From Metallyticus violacea (taxonomy: Eukaryota; Arthropoda; Insecta; Mantodea; Metallyticidae), in assembly GCA_030762175.1 (NCBI GenBank), contig CM060830.1, positions 45,868,501-45,932,500 of the forward strand: 64,000 nucleotides of DNA, read 5' to 3'. This document shows positions 56,921 to 64,000 of the stretch, piece by piece. Position numbers and translations under genes: made by a program. The number at the start of each line of letters is the position of its first letter. Within the stretch, counting starts at the first letter, position 1. The notes beneath the pieces were generated by a model. It saw nothing but the letters and a program-made list of their open reading frames with translations. It ran no database searches and was not told the DNA's origin.

Positions 56921-57138
56921 TTATATGTATAAAACTTTTATTCTTATTCTATTCATGAAATAGTCCTAAACCCGTATTTTGCTTTGCTCTATTGGCACTA
57001 GTGACAATCGGCATTCTTTTCTGTCGCAAGATAGCTTGAAAAGGTTAAGTACAAATATACAATTATTACAAATTTGTAAGTCAAGTTTAGAGGAAATTAT
57101 ATTTAAATTCTTATTTTATTCGTGAATTAGTCCTAATA

Positions 57139-57224
57139 AATATCACAAGGGTGTGAGCTAACCAGATAAGTTCACTCACTGTGTTCGTGAATTTATCTGC
57201 CATCATATACCCCCTTGTGATATT
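57139..57224. repeat. Terminal hairpin of C copy 2
   Basis: AATATCACAAGGG (57139-57151) and CCCTTGTGATATT (57212-57224) are exact reverse complements. GATAAGTTCAC and GTGAATTTATC form an inner imperfect stem. Confidence 0.9.
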
Positions 57225-57240
57225 ACTTACGATAATTCGC

Positions 57241-58639
57241 GAATTTCGATCTTTTGCAGAGATTCACGTATTAATTACCGCCAATTTCGGGATTTGAGTG
57301 TAATTTTGTTTTACTTCCATGTGTTTGTGTTTCTGTGGCTACTGAGAAGATCTGTGCAAATGATGTGTCAGTCGGCATTTATGAGAGAGGTAAACAGAGA
57401 AAGAAAGAGGCGATTAGGAAATAGGTTCATCATTTTCTCTCTCAGGCAGTGATTTTGCGAGCTGAAATAGCCGGAAATCATGTGTCTCAGAACCTCTACA
57501 TTCGCGAGAAGTTTTCTGTCCAGAAGCAAATCGTCTAGCAGTTCTCCTTTCCACTGTTATTCTTCGTCCTTAATTTACAGTGTAATTTCAGCGTAGCCAA
57601 TGTGACGGGGACTACTAAGGCACAAGTCGATGAAACATTGCGATCCCAATAAAAATGCTCGGGAAATCTCCAATGCTCTCACTTCCACCACGATTTATGA
57701 CCAGACATCTCAATGTAGCGGGCAAAAGTTGGGAGAACCAACGGAATATTTTAACTGAAACGGGCTACCCTTTCTCCTTCTATTGCAGAAAAGGTTGGGA
57801 TGGGGCCATGAAGCCCGCTCGCTAACGGTGTAAATAAATTTTATCTCTGTCTTCCTTTGACTGTTGATATATAATCCACGTCGAAATTAAATTTCACACC
57901 AATAAGTGATGATGACTATTTCCGCACCCGCTATAAAAAACAAACAGGAGATAACAGACCGAATGTTGCAAGTTACCATGACTACCAACCGTCGAGATGC
58001 GGTGCCAACTGTGCGCACATCCAGCAAGTGACTTTCATTGGCGCCAAATGCAGAGAAAAGGAAGATGGGGAAAAATGAAACCATTTCTCTCGTGTCGTTT
58101 TTATTGCAGCTGTCAGTGCTTTTTACCTACAGGTTTAGAGTTCTAAACGGATTTCTTCCAAAGTGACTTAGTCTTCGTTTCAATGTTATTTATTCACAGA
58201 ATGTTTCAAGATGCCTTTTTTAGACCCCCCTTACGAGTTCTTTTAACATAATGCACTCAAACTGGAAACTGCATTTTTATAATGCTTATAGCATTCCAGT
58301 TTACCAACTTTGTTTCAATAAGAAATGTTATGATTATTAATCTAATTAAGCGAATACAGTTAGATACACATTTAATACTTTTATATTCTTCCCGTTGGTT
58401 TCATAGTCCAATTAGTGATATTGCATACTATCAAACTGATTTATAAGATGTTTTTGCCATGAGTAATAGCAGCCCTGGAAGCATGTCAGGCTGGAAGAAA
58501 ATTAATATCATTCCCAAGCCATACTATAGTTTCTTTCAGCTACTTGCATCAATTAATGTTAATAAGTTTTAATATTTTAGGAGCCAAATACTGCGAATAT
58601 ACCACCAGCAGAGCTACAATTTATGTGCAATGCGTATTT
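57241..58639. other. No recognisable gene
   Basis: No supported gene. The 65-codon frame at 57887-58084 (minus) has no motif. Confidence 0.4.
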
Positions 58640-58912
58640 TTACATGACTATTTCATTCATGTGACGTCATCTTAAAATCCATTAATGAAAAGAAACAACA
58701 TTTTGAATTTTGACCAATCGCAGTTGGATTGTAAAGTGAAATTATAGAAAAAATATCAAATCCGCTTTATCACGAGACGTGCATTTGTCTTGTAGTCCGT
58801 GTAGCCAACCGATATATAATTCCTAAACAAACATTAGTGACACTTTTGCTTGAGGCGGTGGGGAGCTACTGATAGCAACAAAAGCATGGACAATCGGCAA
58901 TCATAATGCAAA

Positions 58913-59002
58913 ATGGAGGGTTCTTCAAAGCGTTTTGATGATGCGTCAAATGTCCAAATTGATGTTATCATTAGGAATTCCAAACCACAGAATACAAAGT
59001 AA
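58913..59002 (+). pseudogene. Short ATG-initiated frame of the C family (MEGSSKRF)
   Basis: ATG at 58913 opens 29 codons, MEGSSKRFDDASNVQIDVII, then RNSKPQNTK, and a stop. Copies at 26913 (minus; MEGPSKCFGDEIIL) and 55380 (LEGSSKRFGDAP, start changed to TTG) are homologous. The copies diverge mostly by small indels further in. The pattern FxDxSxxxIDxIIxNSxPQNT resembles, from memory, the N terminus of Crypton/KIAA1958/ZMYM-type (DUF3504) multicopy proteins. That assignment is weak. The downstream part, near CTCAGTTGGTATT, could be an intron end or frame-disrupted exon. No catalytic domain follows. Confidence 0.4.
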
Positions 59003-59367
59003 AATAGAAACACTCTATGTTATCTTCTCTCTCGCTCGCTCTCAGTTGGTATTAAAAATCGATCGGTAGCGATTGTAATAGTCGACTTTTATCCATCCAG
59101 CCTCAGGGTTTCTAAATAGAATAGATACTCATAAGTATAACAAATGTTAATATTCTGTGCGCGAATTTCAAATATATATTCTAATTCTAAACATGAAATA
59201 GTCCTAAGCCCGCATTTTGCTCTTCTCTATTGGTGACAATCGGCATTCTTCTGACGTAAGATTGCTTGAAAAGGTTAAGTACAAATGAACAATTATTACA
59301 ATTTTTTAAATCAAGTTTAGAGAAATTATATTTAAATTCTCATTTTATTCGTGAAATAGCCCTAATA

Positions 59368-59455
59368 AATATCACTCGAGGGTCTGAGCTTTCCAGATAA
59401 ATTCACTCACTATGTTCGTAAATTTATCGGTAATCTCAGACCCTCTCGTGATATT
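59368..59455. repeat. Terminal hairpin of C copy 3
   Basis: AATATCACTCGAGGGTCTGA + G (59368-59388) pairs with CTCAGACCCTCTCGTGATAT + T (59435-59455) at 19 of 21 positions. An inner GATAAATT/AATTTATC stem is also present. Confidence 0.9.
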
Positions 59456-59470
59456 ACTTGTGATAGTTGA

Positions 59471-59889
59471 AAGTCATGCAAAACGATTTATTCATGTTTC
59501 GAGCATAAGTGATCATAGTTTGAAGTGTTTATTTGCATATTGAATGTTTCTGCATATAATAGACTAATGTGCACATTTTGCACCATATGTTCAAAATTCG
59601 GTTGCATAAATCGTCAAATTTGAATATCTTCTAATTAAAGGCATACCGGCTTGACGCAGAGAGCGCTAGCAGTACCAAATAGCAAGGGTAGCTCATAAAT
59701 GCAACCCTTTAGATGGTGCACCATGCAGTTTCACACACTTACTTTTATTTGTTTGGTTTCTATAGTCTAGCAAAGTAAACAAGCTAAGACTTTTTCACCA
59801 AAATGAACAGAAATTGAATGCTCACAACGATAAAATACTCCGTTTCAAAAAGTTTAATGCCAACTGAAATAATAAAAAAAAGGAACTGG
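59471..59889. other. No recognisable feature
   Basis: Nothing supportable. The left end of the adjacent mariner probably lies here, but I could not define its inverted repeat. Confidence 0.4.
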
Positions 59890-60770
59890 ATTTCCCTTTG
59901 AAAGACTCTTCACCATTATTTTTTACGGTCAAGACATGGGCTGCTGAATTTAAATGCGGTCGTTCTTAACTTTTTATGGCGAACCAGAACGTCCAATTAT
60001 CGCAACGGTTGAAGAAAACATCGCAAAAATCCACAATGCTATCAAGGGCACGAGCTTGCTGAAATTGCACAGGTGTCAATAGATTATCTCTGGAACATTT
60101 TACACAGTCTTTGCACATGGGAAAGCACTCTGCGCGATGCCTAACTAATCAGAAGCGCGTGCAAATTAACATTTCTCAAGAGTGCTCGTACTCTTTAAAC
60201 GCATCTTATTGGACTTTAAGCTCCGTTACATCGCTGTGGACTAAACATGAATTCACCTTCACACGCCAGTGAGGAAACAGTAGTGCAAATAACGGGCTCA
60301 AGAGGGTGAAAGAACTCCGTGTGTTCCTTCGGCAGGAAAAGTGATGGCCTCCTGGAAAAGGACGAAACCATAAACGACGAGCATTGTGCAATATTGCGAG
60401 GCAGTTGAAGGATGCTATTAAGACCAAAGGTCCGCATTTGTTATAGAAAAAAATATTTTCCACCAAGACAATGCACCGGCACATATCTCTTCAATTGCGA
60501 TCGCGAAGTTGCATGACTTGCGATTTGAACTGCTGTTACATGCACCATATTCACCAGATTTGACTCACAGTGACTTTTCTTCTTCCCAAATCTGAAGAAA
60601 TGACTCGCCAGATAGAAGAAATTTCCTTCAGATACGGAGATCGTAGCTCAAACAAACGCTTATTTGGCAAGGTAGGGAAATTATTTTATACTGAAGGTAT
60701 AAATAAGCTAGAATATCGTTGATCTAAGTGTATAGAGTTAAAATGTGACTATGTTGAAAAAGTGGACAAA
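59890..60770 (+). pseudogene. Mariner transposase pseudogene
   Basis: The plus strand, reading across several frameshifts: VKTWAAEFKCGRS near 59930; RILLDFKLRYIAVD near 60195-60240 (family VDETWIH region, with the following Glu-Thr-Trp replaced by stops); SAGKVMASW near 60330 (family SAGKVMAxVFWD); HCAILRGSLKDAIKTKGPHL near 60380-60440; IFHQDNAPAHISSIAIAKLH near 60455-60510 (second catalytic Asp kept in QDNAPAH); APYSPDLTHSDF near 60545 (third Asp kept); and GINKLEYR.SKCIELKCDYV near 60700-60755 (family RWxKCIELKGDYVEK). Almost the whole protein order is present, so this is the best preserved mariner here, but stops and frame breaks make it inactive. Confidence 0.85.
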
Positions 60771-61313
60771 ACCATGTGTTTTTTTTTTCGAAGGCAGAGA
60801 ACTTTCCGGTTCAACTTCTTTGTTTCAAAAAACTCACAAGCGGGAAACTGTTTCCATCCAACAACAGCACAAAATCTACACTCCTTTTTTATGTTCTCCG
60901 GCGCTCGTTAAATAATACGTCTCTATATATGAGCTCAAACATTTCTTTTGAATCAGTACACTTTCGATTGCATTTAGAATGAAATATTTTGAAACATATT
61001 TTTCCATATTTTAAATTTTATTATCGCATATCCTGGGGAAAGTTAAGCTTTATATTTAAATTAATTTCTGAGAAACTTTCTGGTCCCATTAAACAGTCTA
61101 GGAACTAAAGGAATGTCACTGTGATGTAAAATCTGTAACAGTATAACTTTCCCAAGCATAAGGATCTACCTGTGAAGCAGTTCAGATAAAATTAGACGCG
61201 TTGATATTAAAATGCCTTTGATGAAGGAAAATGTATACCAAGAAAATTTGGATAGAAAACTCACATATCTGCGCATTAGCATCAGCAGATGTAGAGCGAC
61301 AATTTTCAACCTT
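60771..61313. other. No recognisable gene
   Basis: AT-rich, no supported feature. Confidence 0.4.
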
Positions 61314-61331
61314 GAGATGGTATTTATGTCG

Positions 61332-61349
61332 GCCCCACGTTGGGCGCCA
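61332..61349 (-). other. tRNA-Lys primer-binding-site-like relic with flanking direct repeats
   Basis: The minus strand reads TGGCGCCCAACGTGGGGC, exactly complementary to the last 18 nt of tRNA-Lys(CUU) including CCA, which is the standard primer-binding site of many LTR retroelements. GAGATGGTAT occurs on both sides (61314-61323 and 61357-61366). I find no LTR or gag-pol reading nearby. A tRNA gene would lack the encoded CCA and the rest of the cloverleaf is absent. Confidence 0.6.
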
Positions 61350-61409
61350 TAAACATGAGATGGTATCATCGTGATTGTTCGCAGGGGCAGTACGCGTCCG
61401 ATATTAATA

Positions 61410-62045
61410 GAACATTGACTGCCGACTGCCCTCCTCGATTACTTCGATATAATGGAATCTAGATGTGCAGTTCTTAGTGTCTACTTCGGAGCTGTTTCTT
61501 GCACTCGTGTCGCGGGATAGAGGAGAAGGAGGGGTATTAGGAGAATTACAACTCTCTGCTACATGGAATTGTCAATATGTTTATCATAACCAAAATCAAC
61601 TGCTTGCCGCCAACTGCGCTTCTTTGGCCGCCAACTGCGATGCTTTGGCCGCCGATTGCTCAATGGAAGAATTTAGAACTCATTGGATGGCGACATTGCG
61701 TAACTGTGCGCCTCGCATCGGGAAAGACTTGATAGCAGAATGAATCTCGATGGACTGCCTGCTGGCCGCTGAATTGAATGCCGAAATTAATATTCAGAAC
61801 TGCTTCTTTTAGTACTGCGAACTGAAAGAAACTGAAAATGTGCCCACTGTAAAAAAACACCAGTTGCCTACTGTAAGCTACTCGTTGTCAACTGCAACAT
61901 TGAAAACCCGCAACTTCTTCTTTGCTCGGAACTGCCCAAAAACTACACGAAGAACTGATCACCGAAAAATTCCAACTGCTGGGAACTACCACTTCAAAAC
62001 TGCATGAAGACTGCTTGACAGCTGCTACTTCTAAACTTCATGCTT
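61410..62045 (+). repeat. ACTGC-rich low-complexity region
   Basis: The hexamers AACTGC and GACTGC and close variants occur roughly twenty times at irregular spacing (for example near 61420, 61602, 61613, 61634, 61752, 61801, 61890, 61926, 61974, 62000 and 62010). A short GCCGCCAACTGCG unit repeats near 61608 and 61629. The 92-codon frame at 61465-61743 runs through it and is not recognised. Confidence 0.55.
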
Positions 62046-62834
62046 TGTGCAGGATGTTCCTCCATAAATACTGGGTCTGAATCGCAGCCACGTGGCTCTC
62101 TTAGCTCACACAGGGATTCATAACTGAACCCACGGACTCTGGGCGTTCAAAATCTAAAGCTGCCATTGGCGAGTCGGAACTCACGCTCAGGCGCTTATAT
62201 TTAATATTTCGAAGTTCTCACTCCTGATAGGTGGGCGTTCGAACGTACATCCATGCGGTGCGAGAGGCCGTTCACCTGTTTACCGTCTCTTGATGAATTT
62301 TCAACTGTACTCAAGGGATTTGTCACCTGTCTAAAATACAATTGTATTGGCCTTTCTCTGCCAGGCGTTTGCTTCTCATTGTCCTTGCTAACATCTTTCG
62401 CCGGAGGCTCTTAGCTGCGCCACCAGAAGGCATTATTATTTGCAGACACCAAGTATTTCTGCACATTCATATCACAGCTTATTAAATATTAATTATACAG
62501 TTTACATAAGACATTTGCTCATCCTATCTCCCTTCTAAATTTATATAATTTACGCTAGATATTATTGTTGTGTAAGCTTCATGTTATCCACAAGGCATTA
62601 AGTAACACAAGTTTATTTTAATTTATGTAGTACGCAAATTTACTTCTTGGCGGGGCTGGTGATGGAAGATTTGCTTCAACCTTGAGAAATACCGTTGCAG
62701 ATAACAGATACCGTTGAAAAACTTGCGATTGTTAGTGTATCTTATAAAGCGGAAAAAGTTGACAATTGTTTTTATATATTGCAAATATAAAATAAATTAG
62801 ATGTTTGGAAGACTCAAGGGCTAGCCGTTTGAGC
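62046..62834. other. No recognisable gene
   Basis: No supported feature. Confidence 0.4.
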
Positions 62835-63190
62835 CTACAGTGGGGGCATCTTCGGGAGGAAGGGATGAGATTAGGGAGACACAGGGTTGTGAGGAAAGGG
62901 CGTAAACGGGTCTTTAACATTGTTTCTAGATAGAACACCCCTGCAAGGAGTTCGAACCTCTCAGAAAGGTAGCTTCCATATCCGACGCCGCAACAGAAAC
63001 CTTTACAAAGTGCAAGCCATCGGCACATCGCATCATTCAACCGCGCTTGGTGCTTTTAACAGAACAAACGGAGTGAAATAAAAGAAAAATGAGAGGGACA
63101 CACTCGAACATTCGCATAAGCAACCAGGGGAATCCACGAAAACACCCAAGCCTGAATGCGAGTGCAAACCGTTCCCGCCTCATCCACTCC
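62835..63190 (-). mobile_element. SINE E copy 3
   Basis: The minus strand contains CCCTGGTTGC near 63120, CATTTTTCTTTTATTTCACT, then CCGTTTGTTCTG, and GCCGATGGCTTGCACTTTGT, then AAAGGTTTCTGTTG. It also has GGGGTGTTCTATCTAGAAAC and CTCATCCCTTCCTCCCGAAG. The order and wording parallel copies at 21575 and 22287. The tRNA-like head is poorly preserved. Confidence 0.6.
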
Positions 63191-63640
63191 TCGGTTATCA
63201 CAAAACAGCATAATAAGAATATTTCTACACTCTTCTTTCGAGAAGCAAACCCAGAAAAAATTCACTCTAAATGTAACGAGTGTTGCAATTAAGTGACAGA
63301 GAAAACATAATTGTCGGGACATAAGCTCACCCTTGGATTTTAGGTGGTTTTAAAACTGATAATACCCAGATGTATTTTTTCTCCTTTCTTTCCAAAGTTT
63401 CTTTTTCCAACTCACAAAGTGTAATTATAGCTAGCACTGTTTCAATCCCTAGAACTTCTCATATTCCATTTTAGAAAAAAAAAATAAATAAATTGCTTGA
63501 TTTGTTGGGAAATATCTAAGAATGTCTATAACTTATGCCAAAGTATAATTTAAAATTAAAATTAAATTATCCTGAAGGCCCCTTCCACCGAGAAGTTGAA
63601 AAAAAAGTCAGCAATGCTTCATTTAAGATATATATGTATG
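63191..63640. other. No recognisable gene
   Basis: No supported feature apart from an A-rich tract near 63475-63495. Confidence 0.4.
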
Positions 63641-63644
63641 CACA

Positions 63645-64000
63645 CTCTGTACACAAGAGCTGTTCGATAAATTCGTGAAAAAATAAAGAATACATCATTA
63701 TTTTGAAAAGTGAAAAAAAGAACAGAATTATGTCTCGACATAGCTTCCTTTCAAATCTAATTACAGACTTTTTCTAAATTGTTTATCCGATCTATAAAAT
63801 GCGATTTCTTCAGTTCTGCAAAATACGCATTTGTTCCGAAGACACCTCTTCATTTCCTGTTAGCTGTTTCTCATGTTAGAGAACAAGAAGTGATTTGAGG
63901 CAGCCAAATCCCGACAGTAGGAGAATGAAGAAGGATTTCATATATTAACTTCAATAATTTGGAGTCCGCAAGCTGGCACATTACCGGGATGGAACATGGC
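63645..64000 (-). pseudogene. Mariner transposase C terminus, runs off the window
   Basis: The minus strand reads RDLAASNHFLFSNMRNS near 63880-63930 (family SPDLAPSDFFLFPNLKxW, with the last Asp changed to Asn). It continues CLRNK, then TNAYFAELKKSHFIDRINNL, EK near 63770-63840 (family TNAYFxxLDKSYFxxGIKKLE). The end of the protein is frame-broken near 63740. GAGCTGTTCGATAAATTCGT at 63657-63676 is a plausible terminal inverted repeat. The N-terminal part lies beyond base 64000. Confidence 0.75.

Larger units (their letters stand above)
55030..57240 (+). repeat. C-family copy 2, split by a SINE/microsatellite composite
   Basis: The left half is at 55030-55666: TATTTCACTCAAATGACGTC, TTTTTACCAATCACAG, GCTAGAGGCGGTGGGGAGCT, TTGGAGGGCTCTTCAAAACG, CGGTTGGTATTAAAAATCCA and GTGCGAATTTCAAATAT. 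The right half is at 56935-57240: TTCTATTCATGAAATAGTCC, TTGAAAAGGTTAAGTAC, GTAAGTCAAGTTTAGAGGAA and the terminal hairpin. Between them sit SINE B (55667-55953), the head-derived array, a palindrome, (TA)n(TG)n and SINE A. The initiator ATG is TTG here and the frame is broken by one base. Confidence 0.85.
58640..59470 (+). repeat. C-family copy 3, uninterrupted
   Basis: The most complete C copy. In order: TGACTATTTCATTCATGTGA and CGTCATC; TTTTGACCAATCGCAGTTGG; TTGCTTGAGGCGGTGGGGAG; AAAATGGAGGGTTCTTCAAA; TCTCAGTTGGTATTAAAAAT; GCGATTGTAATAGTCGAC; AAACATGAAATAGTCCTAAG; TTGAAAAGGTTAAGTACAAA; and GAAATAGCCCTAATAAATAT, then the terminal hairpin. It lies about 3.6 kb downstream of copy 2 in the same orientation. 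Confidence 0.85.

Overview
This window is nuclear DNA of a large, repeat-rich animal genome, most likely an insect. It is AT-rich, with long poly-A/T tracts, abundant microsatellites, many tRNA-derived SINEs and numerous decayed mariner-type transposons. The two commonest SINEs look to me like those I remember from cockroach (Blattodea, Periplaneta-like) sequence. That taxonomic call is memory plus inference and was not tested here. I see no intact host protein-coding gene, rRNA, true tRNA gene or CRISPR array. Nearly every open reading frame is short and spurious; the convincing protein signals are broken pieces of transposable elements.

Layout. 0-10 kb: a degenerate mariner-family transposase (1.13-2.06 kb, minus) carrying a tiny nested SINE tail, a 1.5-kb element with an internal ~150-bp tandem array (2.94-4.46 kb), and SINE copies at 5.0, 7.7 and 8.0 kb. 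10-20 kb: transposase scraps (9.9 and 14.0 kb), a pyrimidine-rich microsatellite, a LINE-like remnant (16.1-16.6 kb), an unidentified coding remnant (15.6-15.96 kb) and a dead copy of a multicopy element protein (17.35-18.19 kb). 20-34 kb: helix-turn-helix transposase fragments, a GC-richer SINE family in inverted orientation (21.6-22.6 kb), a 2 x 109-bp tandem duplication, minus-strand copies of the family I call 'C' (24.9-27.5 kb), more SINEs, and an inverted second copy of the 2.9-4.5 kb element (30.5-32.2 kb). 34-47 kb: mostly unannotatable DNA with a mariner pseudogene (37.5-38.4 kb), SINEs with clear target-site duplications (41.2, 42.1 and 42.7 kb) and an internally deleted mariner (45.17-45.78 kb). 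47-64 kb: plus-strand C copies (47.2, 55.0 and 58.6 kb), an (ATT)n tract joined to a ~62-bp minisatellite (50.4-51.2 kb), a composite locus at 55.7-56.9 kb, a mariner pseudogene (59.9-60.8 kb), a tRNA-Lys primer-binding-site-like relic (61.33 kb) and a mariner running off the right edge.

The most unusual signals are three. At 55.93-56.38 kb the 5' tRNA-like head of a SINE has been amplified into ten direct copies separated by (TA)n and closed by one inverted copy, followed at once by a 47-bp-arm near-perfect palindrome. The C family repeatedly carries a CRE-like TGACGTCA, a CCAAT box, a short ATG-initiated peptide beginning MEGSSKRF or its decayed form, and a terminal hairpin, so it looks like a duplicated promoter plus first exon. 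At 61.33 kb an 18-nt match to the CCA-bearing 3' end of tRNA-Lys is bracketed by a 10-bp direct repeat. All element names (SINE A-E, C, R, G) are working labels for this window.
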